Assembly: GCA_027488135.1 (NCBI GenBank)
Contig: JAIYCH010000131.1
Span: forward strand, 62,001-126,000
Reading direction: 5' to 3'
Length of the DNA stretch: 64,000 bases
Source of the DNA: Saprospiraceae bacterium
GTDB taxonomy: Bacteria; Bacteroidota; Bacteroidia; Chitinophagales; Saprospiraceae
Under the pieces are notes generated by a model. That model did no database searches and was not told the DNA's origin. It saw only the letters and a program-made list of their open reading frames with translations. The translations under genes and the position numbers were made by a program. This document shows positions 36,873-45,809 of this stretch, one piece after another (position 1 is the first letter of the stretch; each line of letters starts with the position of its first letter).

Positions 36873-39281
36873 ATGAGGGATAAAATTAAAATAATAAATG
36901 CGTCAATATTTGTTTCAAACATATTCTGCATTATTATTTTCCAAGCTATTCCAACGATTGGATTAGCCCAAAGTTATAAAAGTTTGGTTCAGAAAGGAAA
37001 TGAATTTTATGATAATAAGTCTTATGCTGAAGCCCAAACATATTTTACTGAAGCATTAAAGAAAAAGGACAATGACCTTGAAGTAGTGGTAAAGTTAGGA
37101 GAATGTTTATGGCGCTGCAATAAAATGTATGAAGCCAATAATATTTTTTCTTCAGTTGCTAATGCTCGTAATTTACCGTCCTCCTTTTATTTATACTATG
37201 GACAGTCCTTAAGAGCCTCAGGTAATTATAGGGAAGCAAAAAATATGTTTTTGAAGTACGGCCAAATTAATCAGAGTATCGGTGATAATTTTGTTGAGGC
37301 ATGTGATTGGGCAATGAAAAATGGTAATAAATCAGATGAATATGTAGTTATCAATGCTGGGTTTAATTCAAAAGAAGCGGATTTTTCACCCGTTTCAATC
37401 CAAGGTGCCATTATTTTTTCGTCCTCAAGAAATGCTAAGATTCAAAATTATAAAACTGAAAATTATTCAACTCAAAAGGTAAGTTTACCTCAACCTGTTA
37501 GTTTCCAGGGAGTAAATAATCCGTTAGCACAAATCTCATTTTCTTCAAACCTATCGTTCATCGCTTATTCTCAATGGACAATTAAGAAAAATACCAGATT
37601 AATACCAGAATCAGGTTTAAAAAGTAAAGTTAAATGGGGAAATTACCAATTAGATAATAATAGTTATAGTATAAATGAATTACCCTTCTCCATAAATCAA
37701 GGTCTAGCAAATTATGGATATCCTTATTTATCAAACGATGGAAATGCGCTTTATTTTTCCAGTGATATGGAAGGTGGTTATGGAGGTATGGATTTATATG
37801 TCATTTACAGAGAAGGTTCGAACTGGACCACACCCATAAATTTAGGACCTAAGATTAATTCACAGGGAGATGAAATAAGTCCATTTTTAAAAGGTAAATC
37901 CTTATTTTTTTCATCGAATTGGCATGCTGGCTTTGGAGGTTATGATATTTTTAATGTTAATCTAAATGATAATAATGAGTGGTCTGTTGTAAATAATTTG
38001 GGTTTACCTATCAATTCTCCTTTTGACGAATTTGATTATATGTCCTTAGGCAATAGTGGGTTTTTTACCAGTAATAGAACAGGTGGATTAGGGGCGGAAG
38101 ATATTTATTCATTTAAAAAATCCTCCGCGGGTATTGTATTGAAGGTGGTCAATGCGTTGGACGGTGTACCTATTTCTGAGGTTAGAATAGAGTGGGGGAA
38201 TTGTATGTCTTCTTTTAAACCACCTATGCTTACGAATATAATCGGTTTTTACAACCTGAATGAAAGTATTAATATTCCTTGCACGCTTACTTTTTTGAAA
38301 GAAGGTTTTTCATCTAAAAAGATAACATTAACTCAAGCTAATATTGACGCTGAGGAAATAACCATTCCTTTAATCAGATTAGGAGAAATTTATCTTGGTC
38401 AGATTTTTGATAATCAAACTAAACTTCCTTTAGATGAGGTAGAGGTAATCATAGAAAATTTATCAAATTCCTCTAAAATGAATGCCCAAAGTAGTTCAAA
38501 TGGCGTTTTTGAATTTGCGTTGAAACCTAATACTTCTTATAATCTGATGCTTAAAAAAGAAGGATATAAGAACTATACTAAAATCATAAAGACAACTATT
38601 GATGGAAGAGATAGGACTATTTTGGGGGAAAGTTTTTTAACGAAAGGAAGCAATAATTCCTCTCCTGACATTAAAGAGGGTCTGAATAAAGGTTTATCTA
38701 TTCAAATTTCAGCCCTTACATCGACGCCTCCTGCTAATCAGTTTAGTGATCTTTGGCGTATTGCTGATATTTATGTCAAAAGAGAAGACAATCAAGTGAA
38801 AATAAGAATGGGTGTTTTTAAAACCCAAAATGAGGTTTTGATAGCTCTGGAAAGAGTTAGACAAAATGGTTACCCCCAGGCATTTATTGTGGAGGAGACA
38901 AATGGACCTGGATTTACCAATTTGGTTCCCGTTGAAATGGTTGAGATAGATAAGCCTATTGAAATAACTAAGCCCACGAAACCTGCTGATGTACAGAACG
39001 GAAATATAGTAGAGATACCAACATCCAGTAAGACCGTAAGATATAAAATTCAACTCGCAGCTTTAAGAGATACCAGATTTTTTGATGCAAAAAGGGTAGC
39101 TCATCTGGGAACTATTCAGGATTATCAAAAGCCAAATAATATTACAGCTAAAGTTATCGGTGATTTTTCAGAGGATAACGTCAAACAAATATTAAGTGAG
39201 ATTAGATTAGCTGGATTTAAGGATGCATATATTGTCAAAGAAGTAAATGGTGTTTTAATACCGGTGCCTTTATTGAAATGA
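36873..39281 (+). CDS. PorE-like TPR/PD40/regulatory-domain protein ending in two SPOR domains
   Basis: This exported 802 aa protein (signal to about residue 32) is built in order from several domains. TPR-like helices cover about 33-160. A PD40/WD40-like beta-propeller covers about 170-420 (LSNDGNALYFSSDMEGGYGG, FFSSNWHAGFGGYDIF, FFTSNRTGGLGAEDIYSF). Two carboxypeptidase-regulatory-like domains follow (about 425-500, 505-580). Two SPOR-type domains end it (about 608-680 and 722-800: LSIQISAL...VKIRMGVF, YKIQLAALRD). The first part matches PorE, which anchors the type IX secretion machinery. PorE ends in an OmpA peptidoglycan-binding domain, and here SPOR domains take that place. The link to T9SS is inferred. 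Confidence 0.8.
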   Translation: MRDKIKIINASIFVSNIFCIIIFQAIPTIGLAQSYKSLVQKGNEFYDNKSYAEAQTYFTEALKKKDNDLEVVVKLGECLWRCNKMYEANNIFSSVANARNLPSSFYLYYGQSLRASGNYREAKNMFLKYGQINQSIGDNFVEACDWAMKNGNKSDEYVVINAGFNSKEADFSPVSIQGAIIFSSSRNAKIQNYKTENYSTQKVSLPQPVSFQGVNNPLAQISFSSNLSFIAYSQWTIKKNTRLIPESGLKSKVKWGNYQLDNNSYSINELPFSINQGLANYGYPYLSNDGNALYFSSDMEGGYGGMDLYVIYREGSNWTTPINLGPKINSQGDEISPFLKGKSLFFSSNWHAGFGGYDIFNVNLNDNNEWSVVNNLGLPINSPFDEFDYMSLGNSGFFTSNRTGGLGAEDIYSFKKSSAGIVLKVVNALDGVPISEVRIEWGNCMSSFKPPMLTNIIGFYNLNESINIPCTLTFLKEGFSSKKITLTQANIDAEEITIPLIRLGEIYLGQIFDNQTKLPLDEVEVIIENLSNSSKMNAQSSSNGVFEFALKPNTSYNLMLKKEGYKNYTKIIKTTIDGRDRTILGESFLTKGSNNSSPDIKEGLNKGLSIQISALTSTPPANQFSDLWRIADIYVKREDNQVKIRMGVFKTQNEVLIALERVRQNGYPQAFIVEETNGPGFTNLVPVEMVEIDKPIEITKPTKPADVQNGNIVEIPTSSKTVRYKIQLAALRDTRFFDAKRVAHLGTIQDYQKPNNITAKVIGDFSEDNVKQILSEIRLAGFKDAYIVKEVNGVLIPVPLLK

Positions 39282-39325
39282 TTTGACGATTAAATGGCGG
39301 AGTATTTAATCATCTGACCTTATAA

Positions 39326-39369
39326 ATTCAGCGAAATAATAACTTTCCTAAGTCATTATTTCGCTGAAT
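39326..39369. terminator. Long hairpin between convergent genes
   Basis: Left arm 39326-39345 and right arm 39350-39369 pair over 20 bp with a single mismatch and a TCCT loop. It lies in the 128-base gap between the PorE-like gene and ald. No T run follows on either strand, so it is not a textbook intrinsic terminator. It may end or stabilise both transcripts. Confidence 0.55.
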
Positions 39370-39409
39370 GTTTATGCTAATAGGTAAAAAAATGGCTATT
39401 AAACTTTAA

Positions 39410-40525
39410 TTAGTTATAAATAGCTTCAATAGGGGTTAATGGCAAGTCGAATGCATCGGCTACTCCTTTATAAACCACTTTACCTTGTACAATATTGAGA
39501 CCGAGTTGAAGAGAGGGATTCTCTTTACACGCTGTTTTCCACCCTTTTGAGGCAAGTTGAAGGGCAAATGGTAAAGTTGCATTGGTTAATGCTATGGTTG
39601 AAGTCATAGGTACAGCACCTGGCATGTTGGCAACGCAATAATGCACTATATCGTCAATGATAAAAATTGGATCTTCGTGGGTTGTTGGTCTTGTCGTTTC
39701 AAAACAACCTCCTTGATCAACCGCGACATCGACGAGAACACTTCCCGGTTGCATGTCCTTCAGCATATCTCTGGTAATTAATTTTGGTGCTTTTGCCCCT
39801 GGAATAAGCACAGCGCCAATGATTAAATCATGGTCTTTAATTAACCTTCTGATATTATATTCACTTGAATACAAGGTAGTTACATTAGAAGGCATGGTTT
39901 CAGAAAGGTACCTTAATCTATTTAGGTTTAAATCTAAAATTGTCACTTTGGCACCAAAGCCAGCGGCCATTCTGGCAGCTTGCATACCCACAATGCCACC
40001 ACCTAAAACCATTACTTTTGCAGGTTCTACCCCTGGAACACCTCCCAATAAAATACCTTTACCTTTTGAAGGTTTTTCCAAATATTTTGCCCCTTCCTGA
40101 ATGGACATTCTACCTGCTACTTCAGACATGGGGATTAGCAATGGAAGCGATCCGTCAGCTTGTTCTACTGTTTCATAAGCAAGACAAATGGCTTTTTTTT
40201 CAATCATTGCCCTTGTTAAAGTCTCATTGGATGCGAAATGAAAATAAGTGAAAAGGAGTTGATTTTCACTTATCAGTGAGTATTCCTCCTGAATAGGTTC
40301 CTTTACTTTTATAATCATTTCCGCCTGTTGATAAACAGAGGCAATATCAGGTAAAATTTCAGCCCCAGCGTCTTTGTAGGAACTATCACTAAAACCGCTG
40401 CCTAAACCAGCGTTGGTTTGAACATAAACTATGTGACCTTTCTTTATAAAATCTAAAACGCCGCCTGGTGTTAATGCCACTCTGGCTTCTTGAGCCTTAA
40501 TTTCTTTAGGTACGCCAATTTTCAT
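39410..40525 (-). CDS. ald: Alanine dehydrogenase
   Basis: This enzyme converts L-alanine to pyruvate and ammonia with NAD, or the reverse. The 371 aa length is typical. The N-terminal lobe has MKIGVPKEIKAQEARVALTP, QTNAGLGSGFSD and KVKEP with a substrate-contacting lysine. The NAD-binding glycines are VMVLGGGIVGMQAARMAAG. VLVDVAVDQGGCFETTRPTTH is the family signature. It is divergent from the HAD hydrolase gene at 40633. Confidence 0.96.
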   Translation of the reverse strand: MKIGVPKEIKAQEARVALTPGGVLDFIKKGHIVYVQTNAGLGSGFSDSSYKDAGAEILPDIASVYQQAEMIIKVKEPIQEEYSLISENQLLFTYFHFASNETLTRAMIEKKAICLAYETVEQADGSLPLLIPMSEVAGRMSIQEGAKYLEKPSKGKGILLGGVPGVEPAKVMVLGGGIVGMQAARMAAGFGAKVTILDLNLNRLRYLSETMPSNVTTLYSSEYNIRRLIKDHDLIIGAVLIPGAKAPKLITRDMLKDMQPGSVLVDVAVDQGGCFETTRPTTHEDPIFIIDDIVHYCVANMPGAVPMTSTIALTNATLPFALQLASKGWKTACKENPSLQLGLNIVQGKVVYKGVADAFDLPLTPIEAIYN

Positions 40526-40556
40526 TTTGTGTATTTTAGTTGGTTTTTGAGCGCGA

Positions 40557-40564
40557 CAAAATTA
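40557..40564 (-). promoter_or_regulatory. Putative -7 box (TAATTTTG) for ald
   Basis: The minus strand has a full TAnnTTTG match about 31 bases before the ald start. No -33 TTG is visible. Confidence 0.35.
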
Positions 40565-40605
40565 AGTATTTTAAGTCATAAACTCTATGATTTATTTTGA
40601 ATTAC

Positions 40606-40613
40606 TATCTTTG
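40606..40613 (+). promoter_or_regulatory. Putative -7 box (TATCTTTG) for the HAD hydrolase gene
   Basis: A full TAnnTTTG match 19 bases before the ATG at 40633, giving a leader of about 13 bases. No spaced TTG is found upstream. Confidence 0.35.
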
Positions 40614-40632
40614 ATTTATTTAATCCCTTAGT

Positions 40633-41343
40633 ATGTTTAATGATATTCAATTTATTTATTTCGATTTAGATGATACGTTAATGGATTTTTCTTCTGCTTC
40701 TAATGATGCTTTTTCTCTTTTATTGAATCATTATGATTTACCTAATGATGAACAATGTTTCGAGATTTATCAGCGTGGAAATCACCAAACATGGCTCGAA
40801 TTTGAGCAGAATTTAATTTCATCCCATGAACTAAGATCTTTAAGATTTGAACGATTCTTAGCCGCTATGAATTGGCATGATAAAGCAGATGCCTTTGAAA
40901 TGAATGCAAAGTATATTTCTTTTTTGATAAATGAATCTAATTTGATATCTGGCGCGTTGTCGTTATTGAATTTTTTTAAGGGCAAAATTCCAATGGGTAT
41001 TTTAACGAATGGACTAAAAGAAGCACAACGACCGAGACTGTCGAAAGTTGACATAACACATTATTTTGATCATATAATAGTTTCTGATGAAATTGGCATG
41101 TCAAAACCTAATCATGAAATTTTTACCTTGGCAAAACATACAACTGGGAACATACCCTCAAAAAATATTTTATTGGTAGGCGATAACCCATATTCTGATA
41201 TTGAAGGCGCTCAGAAATTTGGATTTAAAACAATATGGTTTAACACAAAATGGAAAGAAATACCTCAACAAATACGGCCTACCATGATGGTTTCGAAATT
41301 AGAAGACATTATCCCCGCGTTTCTTTTACACCCAAATATCTAG
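40633..41343 (+). CDS. YjjG-family HAD hydrolase (non-canonical pyrimidine nucleotidase)
   Basis: This is a 236 aa haloacid dehalogenase phosphatase. All HAD motifs are present: nucleophile motif YFDLDDTLMDF near the N-terminus, GILTNG (motif II), the KP lysine (SKPNHEIF) and VGDNPYSDIEGA (motif IV). Sequence and length resemble YjjG, which removes 5'-phosphates from unusual pyrimidine nucleotides. This catalytic-site integrity contrasts with the degenerate HAD at 54.5 kb. The end overlaps convergent mqnD by 18 bases. Confidence 0.87.
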   Translation: MFNDIQFIYFDLDDTLMDFSSASNDAFSLLLNHYDLPNDEQCFEIYQRGNHQTWLEFEQNLISSHELRSLRFERFLAAMNWHDKADAFEMNAKYISFLINESNLISGALSLLNFFKGKIPMGILTNGLKEAQRPRLSKVDITHYFDHIIVSDEIGMSKPNHEIFTLAKHTTGNIPSKNILLVGDNPYSDIEGAQKFGFKTIWFNTKWKEIPQQIRPTMMVSKLEDIIPAFLLHPNI

Positions 41344-42141
41344 GTTTGTAGCCAGGTTGTTAATTTTGTTAAATAGGTAGATTACGGCTTCTTTTCCTTT
41401 TTCACCTATGTTTTCAGAATATTCGTTTACATATAAATGAATATGTTTCCTAACAATTTCTTCGTCCATCTCTTGTGCATTCAATGTAATGTAAGGCAAG
41501 CTTAGGGAAGGATGCTGGAAAGCAAATTGAATGCTTTTTTTAATTAATCTATCTACTTTAGTTTTGACCTCCTGAGGTAATCCTCGTTTTATGCCAATGC
41601 CACCTAAGGGGATGGGCAATCCTGTTTTATTCTCCCAATATTCACCCAAATCCACTATTTTCTTTAATCCCTTTGATTTGTATGTAAATCTATTCTCATG
41701 AATAATTAATCCCAAATCAATGTCATTTTTTATTAAAGAATCTTCAATTTCTGAAAAAAGATATTCACGGGTATTGGTGGCATTTGGAAAAGCAAAATGA
41801 AGTAAAAAATTAGCGGTGGTAAATTTTCCGGGAATACCTATTTTTAGATTACTTATCTGTTCCAAATCCACTTCTTTGGATGAAATTAATAATGGACCAC
41901 AATTATTTCCCAAAGCACTTCCAGCGTGTAACAATTGATAATCTGGCATGATTAAAGCCAGTGCGTGATAACTTAGTTTGGTAACATCTAATGTATTTTG
42001 AAAAGCTAATTTATTTAGTTTTTCTACATCTGCTAAAATAATTTTAAACTCAAGTCCCTCTAAATCAATTCTTTTGTTAACAATTGCATCAAAAATGAAG
42101 GTATCATTAGGGCAAGGAGAAAAGCCCAATGTAATTTGCAT
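41326..42141 (-). CDS. mqnD: 1,4-dihydroxy-6-naphthoate synthase (futalosine pathway)
   Basis: MqnD converts cyclic dehypoxanthine futalosine to 1,4-dihydroxy-6-naphthoate, a step of the alternative menaquinone route. The 271 aa protein has the family opening TLGFSPCPNDTFIFDA, TKLSYHALALI, GNNCGPLLI and LGLIIHENRFTY. Its presence shows the organism uses the futalosine rather than the classical Men pathway. It overlaps the HAD gene tail-to-tail by 18 bases and is divergent from the RluA-type gene (26-base gap). Confidence 0.94.
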   Translation of the reverse strand: MQITLGFSPCPNDTFIFDAIVNKRIDLEGLEFKIILADVEKLNKLAFQNTLDVTKLSYHALALIMPDYQLLHAGSALGNNCGPLLISSKEVDLEQISNLKIGIPGKFTTANFLLHFAFPNATNTREYLFSEIEDSLIKNDIDLGLIIHENRFTYKSKGLKKIVDLGEYWENKTGLPIPLGGIGIKRGLPQEVKTKVDRLIKKSIQFAFQHPSLSLPYITLNAQEMDEEIVRKHIHLYVNEYSENIGEKGKEAVIYLFNKINNLATNLDIWV

Positions 42142-42167
42142 ATCTTTGTGGCTTAAATGTTGAAAAA

Positions 42168-42857
42168 TTGCAGGTAATTTACGAAGACAACCACCTTATT
42201 GTGGTTAACAAACCCGCTGGGCTATTAGTTCAAGGTGACAAAACAGAAGATGCTACTCTTGGAGATTGGCTCAAAAAATATATTAAAGATAGATATAAAA
42301 AACCAGGGGATGTTTTCCTTGGTACAGTGCATCGTCTTGATAGACCAGTAAGTGGTGCCGTTATTTTTGCCAAAACGTCAAAGGCGTTGGTGAGAATGAA
42401 TGAGCTATTCCGAGATAACTTGATTACTAAAAAATATTGGGCTATCGTAGCTTTCAAACCACCATCTGAAAAAGGTATAATAACTCATTATATCGCTAAA
42501 GATGAGGAAAGAAATATTTCAAAAGCGTTATCTGCTCCCTCCAGACGAAACCCTGACGCTAAATACGCGGAGACTGCCTACGAATTATTTGGAATTATTG
42601 ATGGTAGATTTTTGTTAGAAGTTACCCCTAAAACGGGTCGTCCGCACCAGATAAGAGTGCAACTTGCTTCACTTAATTGCCCTATTGTTGGTGATTTAAA
42701 GTATGGGTTCCCTACAGCGCTACAAGATGCTTCTATTGCCCTGCATTGTCATTCCCTTTCATTTATTCACCCGGTTAAGAAAACACTGATTACCATTGAA
42801 GCGGAAACGCCTGATAAACATTGGTGGAAATTAATGAGGAATCTTACAAATAATTAA
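42168..42857 (+). CDS. RluA-family pseudouridine synthase
   Basis: This enzyme isomerises uridine to pseudouridine in RNA. It is 229 aa. The catalytic aspartate is D58 in GTVHRLDRPVSGAV. It opens MQVIYEDNHLIVVNKPAGLL and has the TGRPHQIRVQLAS block. The start is a TTG; the nearby ATG at 42157 is out of frame. No S4 domain is visible. The gap to mqnD is 26 bases. Confidence 0.88.
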   Translation: MQVIYEDNHLIVVNKPAGLLVQGDKTEDATLGDWLKKYIKDRYKKPGDVFLGTVHRLDRPVSGAVIFAKTSKALVRMNELFRDNLITKKYWAIVAFKPPSEKGIITHYIAKDEERNISKALSAPSRRNPDAKYAETAYELFGIIDGRFLLEVTPKTGRPHQIRVQLASLNCPIVGDLKYGFPTALQDASIALHCHSLSFIHPVKKTLITIEAETPDKHWWKLMRNLTNN

Positions 42858-42863
42858 ATGGGG

Positions 42864-44081
42864 TTATAATTTTGATGATATCTCTTTTGATATCATGTAG
42901 GCGCCTGTCCATGCCGATTGGAAATTGAATCCTCCGGTTAATCCATCTATATTTAAAACTTCCCCGGCAAAATATAGATTTTCATTTAGTTTGCTTTGGA
43001 AGCTTTTAAAATTTACTTCTTTTAAAGATACTCCTCCGGCAGTAACAAATTCTTCTTTATTCGTGCTTTTACCCTTCACGTTTAACCTAAAATTAGTCAT
43101 GTTATGTGCTAAATCCTGTGTCTGTTTTTTTGTAATATTTGCCCACTGTTGCGTTGATTGGATATTTGAGGTATGTAAAAGATACATCCAAAATCTATGG
43201 GGAATTTTATACATAACCACATTTCCTATTTGTTTTTTTGCGTCGGATTCCTTTATCTGCTTTATATCTGATGAGGCATTGTCATAGGTCCGGGATATCC
43301 AATTTACTTCGATATCAAATTCGTACTTTAGCTCGTGAAGTTCGGTAGATGCCCAGGCGCTCATTTTAAGTATGGCCGGCCCACTTAAGCCCCAATGAGT
43401 AATTAATAAAGGCCCTGTGGTAGAATGTTTCAATCCTATTATTTTAACAGACGCAGCAGGAAGACTAATACCAGTAAGTTCATTTAACGCCTTATCGTTT
43501 ATTTTAAACGTAAATAAAGACGGAACTGCCGGTAAAATGGTATGGCCCAAGGAGGCTAAAATAGTCCAAATAGACGGGCTACTACCCGCTGTAATAATCA
43601 AGTAATCTGATAGATATGTTTTATCTGAAACATTGACTTCCCATTTTGCTTCAATTTTTTTTATAGCAGTAACACGACAACTAAGCTTAACATCAACATG
43701 ATGTTTTTTACAAATTCTCATGAAGCAATCAATGATAGTTTCAGAAGAATCTGTGATGGGAAACATTCTGCCGTCTGCCTCTGTTTTTAAGGTAACTCCG
43801 TTTTTAGAAAACCATTCAATGGTATCTTTTGGTTGAAATTGTAAGAATGGAGCATAAAGTTCCTTTTCTCCTCTCGGATAAAACTTCACAAGGTCTACAG
43901 GCTCGAAACAAGCATGAGTTACATTACAGCGGCCACCGCCAGAAATACGAACCTTTTTTAATACCTCCTTATCTTTTTCAAGGATAGTAATTTTTATATT
44001 ACTATGTTTTTCAGCGAGTAAACAGGCTGCAAAAAATCCTGCAGCGCCTCCTCCAATAATTAAAACAGTTGGTTTACTCAT
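42864..44081 (-). CDS. HI0933-family NAD(P)/FAD flavoprotein
   Basis: This is a 405 aa flavoprotein of the HI0933/YhiN group, whose function is poorly known. The ATG at 44081 forms an ATGA overlap with the amidase stop, and the N-terminus reads MSKPTVLIIGGGAAGFFAACLL with the dinucleotide loop GGGAAG (10-15). Other markers are VRISGGGRCNVTH, ADGRMFPITDSS, and the C-terminal FAGEVLNIDGLTGGFNFQSAW. An in-frame start 147 bases upstream would lie inside the amidase gene and add an unrelated tail. Translational coupling to the amidase is likely. Confidence 0.93.
   Translation of the reverse strand: MSKPTVLIIGGGAAGFFAACLLAEKHSNIKITILEKDKEVLKKVRISGGGRCNVTHACFEPVDLVKFYPRGEKELYAPFLQFQPKDTIEWFSKNGVTLKTEADGRMFPITDSSETIIDCFMRICKKHHVDVKLSCRVTAIKKIEAKWEVNVSDKTYLSDYLIITAGSSPSIWTILASLGHTILPAVPSLFTFKINDKALNELTGISLPAASVKIIGLKHSTTGPLLITHWGLSGPAILKMSAWASTELHELKYEFDIEVNWISRTYDNASSDIKQIKESDAKKQIGNVVMYKIPHRFWMYLLHTSNIQSTQQWANITKKQTQDLAHNMTNFRLNVKGKSTNKEEFVTAGGVSLKEVNFKSFQSKLNENLYFAGEVLNIDGLTGGFNFQSAWTGAYMISKEISSKL
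42875..42896. repeat. Inverted repeat inside the 3' end of the HI0933 gene
   Basis: ATGATATC (42875-42882) and GATATCAT (42889-42896) form a perfect 8-bp stem with a TCTTTT loop. It lies 18 bases past the stop of the convergent RluA-type gene, where the gap is only 6 bases. It may help end that transcript. No T tract follows. Confidence 0.4.
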
Positions 44082-45724
44082 GGAAAGGAAGGGAGTTGCT
44101 TGTGGTGTTCTGTTCTGGATTGAATAAAATGAGCCAGGGCAATAACTTGAGATTCCTGATATAAATTTCCAGTTATGGTTATACTGGTTGGTTTCCCATT
44201 TATAAAGCCATTTGGTACTACGATACAAGGATGTCCTGTATAATTAGTAATGGTTAAACTTGTTCCTCCCCAAGATGGATTAAGGTAAAGATCAATTTTT
44301 GAAAAAACCTTTTCCTTCATCTCTTCCATGAGTATTTTACGTTTCCTATTGGCCTGAATATACTCCACTGCAGGAATAAATCTTGATTCTCTAAATTTAT
44401 TTGGCCAAGCATTTTTAATTTGCCTTTCTAATAAATCATCTTTATTACTTCTCGTTAATTCATCGAAGGCGGCGGCTGATTCTGCTGATAAAATAGGAGA
44501 TAAATAGGGGAGTTCAGGTAATTCAACGGGAATTAAATTTATCCCTTCTCTTCTCAATAGGGCTAAAATGAGGCTATCTTGCTGTTTGAAAGGATAATTT
44601 CTGTCAAAAGAACTTTTCAAGTATCCTATTTTTAACGATTTTACATTAAGCGCTGTATTGTAATTGAACGGAAATTCCTGCACAGACACATCTTTACTGT
44701 CCTTTCCATGTATTACAGAAAAGACCAAGGCACAATCTTCTGCGGTTCTGGATATAGGTCCTATTTTGTCCATAGTCCAACTCAATGCCATGGCTCCATG
44801 TCTGCTTACTCTGCCAAAGGTAGGTCTTAATCCCGTAGTTCCGCAAACAGTAGATGGTGAGACAATACTTCCCAAAGTTTCTGTACCTATGGCAAAGGGC
44901 ATTAATCCTGCAGAAACGGCTGACGCACTGCCCGCCGAGGAGCCACTTGATCCGGTCTCTATATCCCAGGGATTTTTAGTAGTACCTCCAAACCATACAT
45001 CGCCCCAAGCCAATGCTCCCATAGATGTTTTAGCTATCAGAACTGCGCCAGCATCATTCAGTTTTTGAATTACGGTTGCATTTTCATTAATCAACTGATC
45101 TTTATAAGGGGTTGCTCCCCAGGTGGTTAAATATCCTTCCGTGGCTAATAAATCTTTTGCACCATAAGGTATTCCGTGTAATAATCCACGATATTTACCT
45201 GCAGCTATTTCTCCATCCGCCTTTTTTGCTTGCCGAAGTGCCAGATCTTCGGTTACTGTTATAACACAAAATAAGGTGCTATTGTACTTTTTGATCCTTG
45301 AAATAAAATATTGAGTGAGCTCTATTGAACTGATTTGCTTAGATTTAATTAGATAAGCTAGTTCTGAAATAGAATACCAGGGAAGTTTTGCCTTATCTAT
45401 TTTAAATGGTTTTACCACACTTAGTGTTAATCCGGAAGCACCTGTCGGCGCCTGAAATCCCGACGGTCTGGGGTCAAAAACAAAGGCCGGTGATACACCA
45501 TTGTCAATGTCCTTTTCTCTATTTTTACTAAATCCTTTGTTAAATTCTGATACACCAGGCAGTAGAGAATCTATTTCTTGCTCAGAAAAATGTAGCCCCA
45601 TAATATTTGCTGCTTCCTTGATGGAATCACTCGTGATGATTGGTTCTATCATTTTTTCAAAAAAAGCGCCAAATATAAAGGTGCAAACTAAAATTAAAAC
45701 CGTTGAAATGCCTGATTTTTTCAT
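44078..45724 (-). CDS. Exported amidase-signature hydrolase
   Basis: This is a 548 aa amidase-signature protein with a membrane anchor or signal (residues 5-24). It has the triad region: a catalytic lysine in GIPYGAKDLL, then the Gly/Ser-rich GSSGSSAGSASAVSAGL with both serines, and LGSIVSPSTVCGTTGLRPT. Such proteins hydrolyse amides outside the cytoplasm; the substrate is unknown. It is not GatA, because GatA is soluble and GatC lies far away. The ATG at 45724 is preferred over a TTG at 45745. The HI0933 gene overlaps its stop by 4 bases. Confidence 0.9.
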   Translation of the reverse strand: MKKSGISTVLILVCTFIFGAFFEKMIEPIITSDSIKEAANIMGLHFSEQEIDSLLPGVSEFNKGFSKNREKDIDNGVSPAFVFDPRPSGFQAPTGASGLTLSVVKPFKIDKAKLPWYSISELAYLIKSKQISSIELTQYFISRIKKYNSTLFCVITVTEDLALRQAKKADGEIAAGKYRGLLHGIPYGAKDLLATEGYLTTWGATPYKDQLINENATVIQKLNDAGAVLIAKTSMGALAWGDVWFGGTTKNPWDIETGSSGSSAGSASAVSAGLMPFAIGTETLGSIVSPSTVCGTTGLRPTFGRVSRHGAMALSWTMDKIGPISRTAEDCALVFSVIHGKDSKDVSVQEFPFNYNTALNVKSLKIGYLKSSFDRNYPFKQQDSLILALLRREGINLIPVELPELPYLSPILSAESAAAFDELTRSNKDDLLERQIKNAWPNKFRESRFIPAVEYIQANRKRKILMEEMKEKVFSKIDLYLNPSWGGTSLTITNYTGHPCIVVPNGFINGKPTSITITGNLYQESQVIALAHFIQSRTEHHKQLPSFP

Positions 45725-45775
45725 AGTATTTGAGTTAATTTCCAAAATTAAAAAACTAATTCCATTTTTTCATTT

Positions 45776-45783
45776 TACTTTTG
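45776..45783 (+). promoter_or_regulatory. Putative -7 box (TACTTTTG) for the lysC operon
   Basis: A full TAnnTTTG match 27 bases before the aspartate kinase ATG at 45810. No spaced -33 TTG. It heads a five-gene operon. Confidence 0.4.
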
Positions 45784-45809
45784 TTTATGCTTAATTAAAT
45801 AATGATAGA

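Noticed and set aside
42157-42167. ATG at 42157 as the start of the RluA-type gene
   Set aside because: It is out of frame with the pseudouridine-synthase reading frame; the TTG at 42168 is in frame.
44082-44228. Upstream extension of the HI0933 gene
   Set aside because: The extra 49 residues are antisense-free but lie entirely within the amidase coding region in another frame and match no flavoprotein sequence.
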